Below are positions 42,393-50,721 of a stretch of DNA of 64,000 bases, one piece after another. The DNA lies in assembly GCA_963801505.1 (NCBI GenBank), contig CAWDEY010000010.1, positions 1 through 64,000 of the forward strand, read 5' to 3'. The position numbers and the translations under genes are program-made. This DNA is from JAOUFP01 sp963801505. GTDB taxonomy: Bacteria > Nitrospirota > Thermodesulfovibrionia > Thermodesulfovibrionales > UBA6898. Each line of letters starts with the position of its first letter. Position 1 is the stretch's first letter. Below the pieces are notes generated by a model. That model did not search any database and was not told the DNA's origin. It saw nothing but the letters and a program-made list of their open reading frames with translations.

Positions 42393-43105
42393 TGATGATA
42401 TTCTTTGTCCGGCTCGCCGAAAGATAGCAGCTCAACCTCAAAAATCAGAGTGGCCTCAGGTCCGATTGCACCTCCAGCGCCCTTCTCACCATAAGCAAGT
42501 CCGGCAGGGACGACAAGCTGCCACTTTGAGCCGACCTTCATCAGTTTTAATGCCTCTTGCCACCCTGGAATAACACCGTTTACAGGAAAGGTAGCCGCCT
42601 TGCCGCGTTTATATGAACTGTCAAACTCTGTTCCATCTATCAGGGTCCCCCGGTAATTTACGGTGACCGTATCTGTCTCTTTAGGTGTTTGACCCTCACC
42701 CTCCTTGATGACCTTATATTGCAAACCGCTTGGCAGCGTTACTACCCCATCTTTTTTCTTGTTCTCGGCAAGAAAAGCCTCTCCTTCTTTTTTGTTCTTT
42801 TCAGCCAACTTTTTCATTTCTTCTGCGTTTTTCTTCATCATTTCCTCTTTAAAGGCCGTCATCGTGTCTCGGGTTTCGTCATCGCTTAAGACCGACTTTT
42901 CTCCGCCAAGCGCGGACTTAAAGCCCTTAATGAAAAGCTCAGTATCAATATCAACCGACTTTTGTTTCAAGCTGCTTCCCACATCCCTGCCAATGATATA
43001 ACTTACCTTGTCCCTCTGGGTTTTCAGTGACACAGAGTCCTCCGCACTTGCGATACCGCCTAAAAAAAGCAGAACAACCAAACTTACTATCCATCCCTTT
43101 CTCAT
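42389..43105 (-). CDS. Periplasmic FKBP-type peptidyl-prolyl isomerase (FkpA/Mip-like)
   Basis: A 238-residue protein. The start ATG at 43103-43105 follows AAGGAG. A signal peptide ends at GIASA. Residues 25-115 form the N-terminal helical dimerisation domain of Mip/FkpA proteins (VSYIIGRDVGSSLKQK, then a Lys/Glu-rich helix); residues 120-232 form the FKBP domain with VTVNYRGTLIDGTEFDSSYK, VIPGWQEALKLMKVGSKWQL and PAGLAYGEKGAGG. It should catalyse prolyl isomerisation and act as a periplasmic chaperone. It is flanked by two inverted copies of the two-hairpin repeat. Confidence 0.93.
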   Translation of the reverse strand: MRKGWIVSLVVLLFLGGIASAEDSVSLKTQRDKVSYIIGRDVGSSLKQKSVDIDTELFIKGFKSALGGEKSVLSDDETRDTMTAFKEEMMKKNAEEMKKLAEKNKKEGEAFLAENKKKDGVVTLPSGLQYKVIKEGEGQTPKETDTVTVNYRGTLIDGTEFDSSYKRGKAATFPVNGVIPGWQEALKLMKVGSKWQLVVPAGLAYGEKGAGGAIGPEATLIFEVELLSFGEPDKEYHH

Positions 43106-43258
43106 CTGAACTCCTTTTCCTGATAAATTTACCTGTCACGCATGACATTTTATATTATATCAACAATCAAATTATTATAGTTACTGCCGAAACATAATTC
43201 AACATTAGCTACCGAAACTGGTCCAGTTACATTTACCCCAATATGTTGGGGTCACCCA

Positions 43259-43399
43259 TTAAATGGATAGCGAGCGATATTCCCCGTGGTCTGGCCTAAG
43301 ACCCCTACTGTTGGTGCCACGGGGTTAGCGAGCGAATATAATGAAAAAACATTCCTTGCATTGAGATTCCCTGTGGTCTTGCCGGAGGGAGTCTTCAAT
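43259..43399 (+). repeat. Two-hairpin dispersed repeat, copy 2
   Basis: TTAAATGGATAGCGAGCGAT begins the element; hairpin one CCCCGTGG/CCACGGGG contains the extra loop module; AGCGAGCGA direct repeats bracket it. Hairpin two (CCCTGTGGTCTTGCCGGAGGG) has the short loop. It ends GAGTCTTCAAT. Confidence 0.88.
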
Positions 43400-43458
43400 A
43401 CTCACATGTACCATTTTAATAATAACAATTTATGCGCCAGAGGCTTCGGTGAATTCTT

Positions 43459-43490
43459 TTGATTAAATTTAAAAGAAAATCTGGTATAAT
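43459..43490 (+). promoter_or_regulatory. Extended -10 promoter of RNase J, near-leaderless start
   Basis: TGGTATAAT (hexamer 43485-43490) is an extended -10 box; TTGATT lies 20 bases upstream. The expected transcription start (about 43497) is two bases before the ATG at 43499 and no ribosome site is visible, so the mRNA may be leaderless. Confidence 0.5.
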
Positions 43491-43498
43491 CTGCATTA

Positions 43499-45154
43499 AT
43501 GGAAAACCTGCTTTCTGTCATACCCCTTGGCGGTCTCGAAGAAATCGGCATGAATATGACCGTCCTGGAATACGGAGATGACATGATCATCATCGATGCC
43601 GGTCTCATGTTTCCCAAAGAAGATATGCTCGGCATCGATTTTGTCATACCTGACTTCAGCTATGTCCTGGAAAACAGGGAAAAGCTCAGGGGCATACTCC
43701 TGACCCACGGGCACGAAGACCATACAGGCGCGCTCCCCTTCCTTCTGAAGGCAGTCAATGTCCCGGTCTATGGCACTCCGCTGACCATCGGCCTGGTGAA
43801 GGAAAAGCTTAAGGAGCACAAACTAGACAACGTTGAACTCATCTCGAAAAAGCCCAGGGAGATAGTAAATCTCGGCGTCTTTTCAGTAGAATTCATCCGA
43901 GTCACCCACAGTATTGTCGACGGCGTCGGCTTTGGCATTAAGACCCCGGTCGGCAATATTGTCCATACTGGAGATTTCAAGCTTGATCCCACTCCTGTTG
44001 ACGGACAGTTGATGGACTTTCACAGGTTCTCGGAATACGGGGAAAGAGGCACTGTTCTCCTGCTTTCAGACAGCACAAACGCTGAAAAAGGTGGATACAC
44101 ATTTTCTGAAAAGGAAGTCAGGAGGGCCTTTGAGGAAGTGTTCGCTGAGGCAAAAGGGAGGATCATCTTGTCCACCTTTGCATCCAACATACACCGCATT
44201 CAGCAGACGATCGACGTGGCGGTGATGTTCAACAGAAAGGTGCTCCTCTCGGGCAGGAGCATTGTAAAAAACGCCCAGATAGCCCTTGACCTAGGCTATC
44301 TCACAATACCGGAAAATACCTGGCTGAAACTCGAAGACCTGAAGAACCTCAACGACAACGAGGTGGTAATCATAACCACCGGCAGTCAGGGCGAACCGAT
44401 GAGCGTTCTTTCACGGATCGCTATTGACGAGCATAAAACCATCAAGATAAAGGAAGGCGATGTAGTCATGCTTTCTGCGAAGGTGATACCCGGCAATGAA
44501 CATGCGATCGGCACGATCATCAACCATCTTTTCAGGCGCGGGGCGGACGTGATCTACGAAAAGGTCTCTGAGATCCATGTATCCGGCCACGCGTCAAAAG
44601 AAGAGCTGAAACTGATGCTCAACCTCGTCAAACCCAAATACTTCATGCCCATCCACGGAGAATACAGGCATAAGGTCTATCATGCGCGGCTTGCTGAAAA
44701 AACAGGGATACCCAAGGCAAACATATTCCTACTCGATAACGGCAACGTCCTTGAGGTATCGGAGGAGAACGTACACCTCAACGGCAAGGTGACTTCAGGC
44801 AGGATCTATGTCGACGGCAAAGGGGTCGGCGATGTCGAAGAAATGGTACTGAGAGACAGGAGAAGACTCGCCCACGACGGCATCGTGATCGTAATTATGG
44901 CCATCGAAAAGCTGACCGGAAGCATAGTTTCCGGGCCGGACATCATATCAAGGGGTTTTATCTTCGAGGATGCTTCTCAGGAGGTGATGAACGATGTCAG
45001 GGAACTTGTCTATACAACTCTCAAGGACCTCGACAGCGAACTGATCGCAGACCAGTCCCTTGTCCAGGCGAAGATACGGAGCGTCCTGAAGAAATACCTC
45101 CGGAACACCATGGAAAGAATGCCGATGATCATGCCGATCATTTATGAGGTTTAA
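43499..45154 (+). CDS. rnj: Ribonuclease J
   Basis: An intact 551-residue beta-CASP metallo-beta-lactamase ribonuclease. LTHGHEDHTG (68-77) is the zinc-binding HxHxDH motif; GDFKLDP and LLSDSTNAEK carry further metal ligands; the beta-CASP motifs include ILSTFASNIHRIQQTI, TTGSQGEPMS and VSGHASKEELKLML. The C-terminal domain (about 450-551) is complete. The N-terminus MENLLSVIPLGGLEEIGMNM matches the family start. It degrades or processes mRNA and matures rRNA in the cytoplasm. It stands alone, upstream of the aromatic operon with a repeat-filled gap. Confidence 0.96.
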   Translation: MENLLSVIPLGGLEEIGMNMTVLEYGDDMIIIDAGLMFPKEDMLGIDFVIPDFSYVLENREKLRGILLTHGHEDHTGALPFLLKAVNVPVYGTPLTIGLVKEKLKEHKLDNVELISKKPREIVNLGVFSVEFIRVTHSIVDGVGFGIKTPVGNIVHTGDFKLDPTPVDGQLMDFHRFSEYGERGTVLLLSDSTNAEKGGYTFSEKEVRRAFEEVFAEAKGRIILSTFASNIHRIQQTIDVAVMFNRKVLLSGRSIVKNAQIALDLGYLTIPENTWLKLEDLKNLNDNEVVIITTGSQGEPMSVLSRIAIDEHKTIKIKEGDVVMLSAKVIPGNEHAIGTIINHLFRRGADVIYEKVSEIHVSGHASKEELKLMLNLVKPKYFMPIHGEYRHKVYHARLAEKTGIPKANIFLLDNGNVLEVSEENVHLNGKVTSGRIYVDGKGVGDVEEMVLRDRRRLAHDGIVIVIMAIEKLTGSIVSGPDIISRGFIFEDASQEVMNDVRELVYTTLKDLDSELIADQSLVQAKIRSVLKKYLRNTMERMPMIMPIIYEV

Positions 45155-45156
45155 AA

Positions 45157-45190
45157 GATTAGTTATTAGTGACTGGTAGTTAGTAATTAG
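45157..45190. repeat. Degenerate heptanucleotide array
   Basis: TTAGTTA, TTAGTGA, CTGGTAG, TTAGTAA follow directly after the RNase J stop codon with 7-base periodicity. Confidence 0.55.
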
Positions 45191-45328
45191 AGTCTGTGTA
45201 TAAATTAAAGGTTTGTCATCCTCGGGCTTGACCCGGGGATCCAGAACCTCTTGAAAACACTGGATTCCCGATTAAGGACTTCGGGAATGACAGAATAAAA
45301 AACAGAGTTTAGACACAGACACTAATTA
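45184..45328. mobile_element. Nested MITE-like inverted repeat around a GTCAT..ATGAC element
   Basis: Outer arms of about 21 bases (TAATTAGAGTCTGTGTATAA at 45184 and TTAGACACAGACACTAATTA ending at 45328) match at all but two positions. Inside lies the element 45215-45292, beginning GTCATCCTCGGGCTTGACCC and ending TTCGGGAATGAC, a palindrome-ended dispersed repeat. A relative is at 47798-47883. Confidence 0.6.
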
Positions 45329-45412
45329 GTACAAAACAAACTTTTTCTCCGAAAAGCCGCTCAGTTTTGCGAGAGAGCTAAATCTCCCTTTATTAAGGTG
45401 GAATAGAACCAG

Positions 45413-45446
45413 CACTATTCACTACTCACCATTCACCATTCACTAT
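45413..45446. repeat. Heptanucleotide array ATTCACY
   Basis: ATTCACT, ACTCACC, ATTCACC, ATTCACT, ATCACC in tandem in the pheA leader; nearly the same unit as ATTCACG in array copies 3 and 4. The rest of the 411-base gap holds only the repeats listed and a candidate -10 (TATAAT, 45542-45547). Confidence 0.65.
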
Positions 45447-45565
45447 CACCAGTTCTGAAAACCCTTGAAAAAAAAGGGGATAATTCAGTAATATTAACAT
45501 TCAATCGAAAACCAGTTGTCCCTTAAACAGGAGATGGTTTCTATAATTTTTTGTAAAGGTCAAAC

Positions 45566-46639
45566 GTGAAAGAACTCGACAGGCTCAGAAAGAATATCGA
45601 CAAGCTCGACGACGAGGTCCTGGCCCTGCTCAACAGGCGCTCAGAAATCGTTATAGAAGTCGGCAATATCAAACGCACACAGAAATCGAGGTTTTATAAA
45701 CCCGATCGTGAACGTCAGATTTTAGAGCGGCTCACGACCAGCAATAAAGGCCCCTTCCCCAATGATGCCCTGAAGGCCATATACAGGGAAATCCTCTCTG
45801 CTTCCGTGTCCCTTGAAGAACCCCTGAAGGTCTCCTGCCTCGGGCCTCTTGCGACATTCACTCACCTTGCTGCCTTACGCCACTTCGGTTCCTCTGCGGT
45901 TTTCGTGCCTGTGGACAGCATCAAGAAGGTCTTTGAAAATGTCGAAAGCGGAAAGGCGGACTATGGCGTAGTTCCGATAGAGAACTCTACCGAGGGTGTT
46001 GTCAGCTACACGCTGGATATGTTCATGGACGCTGATCTGATGGTAAGCGCTGAGATCATACTCGAAATCTCGCAGAACCTTTTGTCCAGCCAGACTGATA
46101 AGAGAAAGATAAAGCGCATTTACTCCCATCCCCAGCCATACGGCCAGTGCAGGCGATGGCTTGAATCCAACATGCCGGGCATTCCTGTAATAGAGTCGAC
46201 AAGCACTGCAAGGGCAGCTGAACTGGCTTCAAAAGACAAGGAATCAGCGGCCATAGCAAGTGAACTTGCAGCAAGGATGTATGACCTGCGCATCCTTGAA
46301 AAAAACATTGAAGACAGCAGTCACAATATCACAAGGTTCCTCGTTATCTCAAAGGAACTCCATCCCAGGACAGGCAATGACAAGACCTCGATCATGTTTT
46401 CGATAAAGGACAGACCAGGCTCTCTATATTCCATTTTGCTTCCCTTCAAGAGGGCGAAGATCAATCTCACAAAGATAGAGTCAAGGCCTTCAAAGAGAAA
46501 GGCGTGGGAATATATATTCTTTGTTGATATGGAAGGGCATATCGAGGACAAAAAAGTTAAAAAGGCGATCGAAGCCCTGAAGGAAGGTTGTCTCTATCTG
46601 AAGATTCTCGGTTCCTATCCCCAGGGGAAGATACAGTGA
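45566..46639 (+). CDS. pheA: Chorismate mutase/prephenate dehydratase (P-protein)
   Basis: An intact 357-residue bifunctional enzyme that makes phenylpyruvate from chorismate. Start GTG at 45566 after AAAGGT. Residues 1-85 form the AroQ-type chorismate mutase (LRKNIDKLDDEVLALLNRRS); residues 92-270 the dehydratase (LGPLATFTHLAALRHFG, PIENSTEGVVSYTLDM, SSHNITRFLVIS with the TRF motif); residues 278-355 an ACT domain (SIMFSIKDRPGSLYSILLPF) for phenylalanine feedback. The usual GPxGTF motif is GPLATF here. It overlaps hisC by four bases, heading an aromatic amino acid run. Confidence 0.96.
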   Translation: MKELDRLRKNIDKLDDEVLALLNRRSEIVIEVGNIKRTQKSRFYKPDRERQILERLTTSNKGPFPNDALKAIYREILSASVSLEEPLKVSCLGPLATFTHLAALRHFGSSAVFVPVDSIKKVFENVESGKADYGVVPIENSTEGVVSYTLDMFMDADLMVSAEIILEISQNLLSSQTDKRKIKRIYSHPQPYGQCRRWLESNMPGIPVIESTSTARAAELASKDKESAAIASELAARMYDLRILEKNIEDSSHNITRFLVISKELHPRTGNDKTSIMFSIKDRPGSLYSILLPFKRAKINLTKIESRPSKRKAWEYIFFVDMEGHIEDKKVKKAIEALKEGCLYLKILGSYPQGKIQ

Positions 46640-47723
46640 TCAGACCGCCTGATTATGTACTTGGCATACAGCCTTATGTGCCGGGGAAACCCATTGAGGA
46701 ACTCGAAAGGGAACTCGGCATATCGAATTCCATAAAGCTCGCCTCCAACGAAAACCCGGTCGGCCCCTCTCCTTTAGCTCTTGAGGCGATCAGGGACTCC
46801 TTTCATGACATCAACAGATATCCTGACGGCTCAGGTTACTATCTAAAGAAAGCACTGGCTGAAAAGCTGTCTGTCAGTGAATTTACAAGTGAAGATGAAC
46901 TTATTTTAGGCAATGGCTCCAACGAACTGCTTGATCTGGCGGCAAAGACCTTTTTGCAGGACGGCGACGAGGCTGTGATGGCAATCCCTTCCTTTGTTGT
47001 ATATTCGATGGCTGTACAAAGCGTGGGCGGAAAAGCCATCCAGGTCCCTCTGAAAAATTATAGACATGACCTTGAAGCAATGTCAGAGGCGATCACGTCC
47101 AGGACAAAGATGCTGTTTATCGGAAATCCCAACAATCCTACCGGCACGATCAACGGGAAAGAAGAGTTTAAAAGAATGATGGAAAAGGTCCCGGAAAACA
47201 TACTCGTTGTCCTTGACGAGGCCTATTATGAGTATGTCTCCGCACCTGATTATGCTGACAGCATGAAATATCTGCACAGCGAAAAAAACCTACTTATTCT
47301 CAGGACATTCTCAAAAATATACGGACTTGCCGGCCTGAGGATCGGCTACGGTATCGCTAAAAAGAAAGTACTGGACAACATGAACAGGCTGAGAGAGCCT
47401 TTTAATACGAACACTCTGGCACAGAGGGCTGCGGTCTGCAGCCCTGAAATGACTTGGAGCATGTATCGCATTCAAGAAATATCAATGAGGCAGGCAAAAA
47501 ATACCTGTATAAAGAACTTGATTCGATCGGCGTGAAGTACGTCCCCACTGAGGCCAACTTTCTCTACATACCTATTGAAAACACAATGGCTGTTTACGAA
47601 GGCCTCATGAAGATGGGCGTTATAATAAGGCCGATGGGGCCAAATGCCATACGGGTGACTATTGGACTGCCCGAAGAAAACAAACGGTTTGTAGAGGCCT
47701 TCAAGGCAGTTATCAGTCCGTAG
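46636..47723 (+). CDS. hisC: Histidinol-phosphate/aromatic aminotransferase, one frameshift
   Basis: Start GTG at 46636, inside GTGA shared with the pheA stop; a longer in-frame start at 46588 lies within pheA and is unlikely. Family motifs: IKLASNENPVGPSPLALEAI, NPNNPTGT, VVLDEAYYEY and TFSKIYGLAGLRIGYG with the PLP lysine. The frame breaks near 47447 at an AAA run (one A short), after which LEHVSHSRNINEAGKKYLYK leads to the end at 47723. About 362 residues. Between pheA and tyrA it probably transaminates phenylpyruvate/4-hydroxyphenylpyruvate or prephenate as well as histidinol phosphate. Confidence 0.92.
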
Positions 47724-47728
47724 TTTAA

Positions 47729-47756
47729 ATCACCGGCAAGTTCACTTGTCGGTGAT
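47729..47756 (+). terminator. Strong hairpin after hisC without T-run
   Basis: ATCACCGGCAAGT and ACTTGTCGGTGAT pair over 13 bases (one G-U) six bases after the hisC stop. No T-tract follows, so it may be an mRNA-stabilising 3' hairpin rather than a terminator. Confidence 0.45.
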
Positions 47757-47797
47757 CTGTGAGTTAAAAACGGCCTCAAAATAGTAACAGCGTTGCC

Positions 47798-47883
47798 GTC
47801 ATTCCAGCACTATGTTGATTGGGAATCCGGAGGCCTTTAAAATACCTGACTGGATGCCTGATTAAGGACTTCGGGCATGACAG
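47798..47883. repeat. GTCAT..ATGAC dispersed repeat
   Basis: GTCATTCCAGCACTATGTTG to GACTTCGGGCATGACAG; shares TGATTAAGGACTTCGGG with the element nested at 45215-45292. Confidence 0.6.
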
Positions 47884-47913
47884 ACAAGAAAATAGTACGG
47901 AAAGACAAAAGAC

Positions 47914-48777
47914 ATGTTTGATAAAATTACCATACTCGGAGTAGGCCTGCTCGGAGCATCCTTTGCGCTGGCAATGAAGAAAAATGGGCTCTGTGGTACC
48001 ATTACAGGCTATGGGAGAAACACGGAAAATCTTCAGAGGGCGAAAGAGCGCAATATTATAGACTCTTTTGCGCAGGACCCTGCTTCAGCCTGTAGGGACT
48101 CGGACCTGATAATGCTCTCAGCGCCGGTTGGTTCATTCCACGGACTAGTGAAGGCAATCACCCCTGCCCTGAAAAAAGGGGCTGTCCTGACAGATGTCGG
48201 CAGCGTAAAGGGAAGGCTTGTGAGGGAAATAGAAAAGATTATGCCTGAATATGTCCATTATATCGGAGGACATCCCATAACAGGCAGTGACCGTTGGGGT
48301 ATTGATTCAGCAAACTCCGAACTCTTCAGAAATGCCAGGTGTGTAATCACTCCTACTGAAAATTCAGACCCATCTGCTCTCGATAAAATAGAAAAACTGT
48401 GGGAGACCCTCGGTTCAGAGATTATAATCCTCAACCCCGAAGAGCATGACAGGATTTATGCTTCAGCGAGCCACCTGCCGCACCTTATGGCATATGCCTT
48501 GGTCAATACAGTGGCAGAAATGGACAGAACATACCTTGACTTCAGCGGCAAGGGGTTTATGGACTCTACAAGGATCGCAGGCAGTTCAGAAGAGCTGTGG
48601 AGTGATATATGTCTTTTAAACAGGGACAATCTTATAGAGGTGCTTGCTGTGTTTCGGAAAAATCTGGACATGCTGGACCAATATCTCAAGGCCGGTGATT
48701 CGGATTCACTGAAAGCTGAATTCCGGAAGGCCAGAATACTTAGGGAAAATATTGGCTCTGAGGGAAAAATTGAATAG
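47914..48777 (+). CDS. tyrA: Prephenate/arogenate dehydrogenase
   Basis: An intact 287-residue protein starting ATG at 47914. ITILGVGLLGASFALAMKKN is the NAD(P)-binding GxGxxG motif; VGSVKGRLVREIEK and GGHPITGSDRWG are the conserved TyrA substrate-site blocks, and SASHLPHLMAYALV carries the catalytic-region His. It oxidatively decarboxylates prephenate (or arogenate) for tyrosine synthesis. It overlaps the aroA start (TTG at 48770) by eight bases. Confidence 0.95.
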   Translation: MFDKITILGVGLLGASFALAMKKNGLCGTITGYGRNTENLQRAKERNIIDSFAQDPASACRDSDLIMLSAPVGSFHGLVKAITPALKKGAVLTDVGSVKGRLVREIEKIMPEYVHYIGGHPITGSDRWGIDSANSELFRNARCVITPTENSDPSALDKIEKLWETLGSEIIILNPEEHDRIYASASHLPHLMAYALVNTVAEMDRTYLDFSGKGFMDSTRIAGSSEELWSDICLLNRDNLIEVLAVFRKNLDMLDQYLKAGDSDSLKAEFRKARILRENIGSEGKIE

Positions 48778-50059
48778 AATAGAACTCAGCAGGGCCAGGA
48801 TATTTAAAGGCGAGTTTGCCCCTCCCCCTGACAAATCAATATCCCACAGGGCAGTCATGTTTTCCTCCTTAGCAAAGGGGACTAGCACGGTCAGAAATTT
48901 CCTCAGGGCAAATGATACGCTCAGCACAATAAACGCCTTCAGGGGGCTCGGCATAGATATAATCGATGAAGGTCCCACCTTGACAATACACGGAAGAGGA
49001 ATTCATGGATTGTCCGAACCACATGACGTTATAGACTGCGGAAATTCGGGGACCACTATACGACTTCTTTCAGGGATTCTCTCAGGCAATCCCTTTTTCT
49101 CGGTATTAACAGGGGACAGCTCCCTTAGGACAAGACCGATGGGAAGGGTGATAAAACCCCTCAGTCTTATGGGTGCCCGTATAATCGCAAGAGACAATGA
49201 CTCTTATCCTCCGCTGGCCATAAAAGGCGGAAATCTGAGACCCGTCACTTACAGGATGCCTGTGGCAAGCGCCCAGGTAAAATCCTCGCTTATGCTCGCC
49301 GGCCTCTATACTGAAGGAGATACGGAGATCATAGAGCCGATAGGCTCACGCAACCACTCCGAGAAGATGCTCCCTGCCTTCGGCGCTGAAATAATAGTTG
49401 AAGGCCTGCGGATTATTGTCAGAGGAGGCAGAGAGCTCGGAACTCTGGATACGTATGTGCCCGGAGATTTTTCATCGGCCGCCTTCTTCATCGTAGCCGC
49501 TCTGCTCATACCCGGCGCTGAAATCATCGCTAGGAATGTCGGCCTAAACCCCACGCGGACAGGACTGCTTGAGGTGCTTAAAAACATGGGGGCATCCATA
49601 GAGGTTTCCAACACGCACGATGTTTCGGGCGAGCCTGTTGGTGATATATACTGTAGCGGTAAGGCAGCATTGAAGGCAGTCACGATAACAGGAGATATGG
49701 TGCCGGCCCTGATCGATGAATTCCCGATTTTATGCGTTGCCGCGTCTCTTGCAGAAGGGACAACCACGGTAAGAGGAGCTGAAGAACTGCGGGTAAAGGA
49801 ATCAGACAGGATTAATACTATGGCCGCTGAGCTGAGAAAAATGGGAGTAGAGATCAATGAATACCCCGACGGTCTCAGCATAAAGGGCGCTGAAAGACTG
49901 TGCGGCGCAGAGGTAGAAAGCCATGGAGACCACAGGATCGCAATGTCCATGGCTATAGCAGCGCTCGTAGCAGAGGGCAGGACAGTGATAAACAACGCCT
50001 CTGCGGTTGATATATCGTTCCCCGGATTCTTTGATATCATAGGGAGACTTTCAGCTTGA
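48770..50059 (+). CDS. aroA: 3-phosphoshikimate 1-carboxyvinyltransferase (EPSP synthase)
   Basis: About 429 residues. I choose the TTG at 48770, eight bases after GAGGG and overlapping the tyrA stop; an upstream TTG at 48752 is possible. Motifs: PPDKSISHRAVMFSSLAKGT (PEP and shikimate sites), GNSGTTIRLLSGIL, DSSLRTRPMGRVIKPL, LRVKESDRINTM and GDHRIAMSMAIAALV. It makes EPSP from shikimate 3-phosphate and PEP. It overlaps cmk (GCTTGA, start TTG at 50056). Confidence 0.96.
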   Translation: MNRIELSRARIFKGEFAPPPDKSISHRAVMFSSLAKGTSTVRNFLRANDTLSTINAFRGLGIDIIDEGPTLTIHGRGIHGLSEPHDVIDCGNSGTTIRLLSGILSGNPFFSVLTGDSSLRTRPMGRVIKPLSLMGARIIARDNDSYPPLAIKGGNLRPVTYRMPVASAQVKSSLMLAGLYTEGDTEIIEPIGSRNHSEKMLPAFGAEIIVEGLRIIVRGGRELGTLDTYVPGDFSSAAFFIVAALLIPGAEIIARNVGLNPTRTGLLEVLKNMGASIEVSNTHDVSGEPVGDIYCSGKAALKAVTITGDMVPALIDEFPILCVAASLAEGTTTVRGAEELRVKESDRINTMAAELRKMGVEINEYPDGLSIKGAERLCGAEVESHGDHRIAMSMAIAALVAEGRTVINNASAVDISFPGFFDIIGRLSA

Positions 50060-50721
50060 AAAAGGTAATCGCTATAGACGGTCCTTCGGGGGCCGGAAAG
50101 AGCACCATAGCCAGACTTCTCGCAAAAGAACTCGGGTTTGAATATCTCGATACCGGCGCACTGTACAGGGCCGTTGGCCTGGACCTCATAAGGCTCGGGA
50201 TAGACGAAACCGCATCCGATGAAGAACTGGCCGGGGCTTTGAAGAAAACAAAGGTTGAATTCAGAAAAGGGAATGTCCTTCTAAACGGCAGGGACGTCTC
50301 CGGTGAGATACGTTCCCCGGAGGCAGGGCATTACGCGTCCGTATTTTCAGCAAGGAGACCAGTGCGCGAACATCTCATGAGCATCCAGAGAGATGCGGCA
50401 CTTCACTCGGACCTCGTTGCTGAAGGCCGTGACATGACCACAGTTGTATTTCCTGAGGCATACAGGAAAGTTTATCTTGATGCCTCTGTGGAAGAGCGTT
50501 CAATCAGACGGTCCCTGGAATTGATATCCAGGGGTTTCAAAGTCAACGGCGACAGGATACGCCTGGATATCACAGAAAGAGACGCCAGGGACTCAGGAAG
50601 GGACATAGCTCCTCTGAAAAAGGCAGATGACGCTTATATCATTGATTCCACCGGTCTCTCCATAGACGACGTTTTCAGGAAAATCCTTGATATAATAAAT
50701 AGAGAAATCGATGAACAGTAA
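50056..50721 (+). CDS. cmk: Cytidylate kinase
   Basis: An intact 221-residue enzyme; start TTG at 50056 overlapping the aroA stop. AIDGPSGAGKSTIARLLAKE is the P-loop; YLDTGALYRAV and EGRDMTTVVFPEAYRKVYLD are the CMP-binding and lid-region motifs; RDARDSGRDIAPLKKADDAY and IIDST close the family pattern. It phosphorylates CMP/dCMP. The order aroA-cmk-ispH-rpsA is common in several anaerobic lineages. Overlaps ispH by 11 bases. Confidence 0.96.
   Translation: MKKVIAIDGPSGAGKSTIARLLAKELGFEYLDTGALYRAVGLDLIRLGIDETASDEELAGALKKTKVEFRKGNVLLNGRDVSGEIRSPEAGHYASVFSARRPVREHLMSIQRDAALHSDLVAEGRDMTTVVFPEAYRKVYLDASVEERSIRRSLELISRGFKVNGDRIRLDITERDARDSGRDIAPLKKADDAYIIDSTGLSIDDVFRKILDIINREIDEQ

Noticed and set aside
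45155..45565. T-box or attenuator leader for pheA
   Set aside because: The gap is filled with dispersed repeats; no run of Phe codons or T-box sequence and no terminator with T-run was found.
46588..46635. Upstream in-frame start for hisC
   Set aside because: It lies inside pheA, and the residues before IRPPDYV do not fit the family N-terminus; the GTG overlapping the pheA stop is better.
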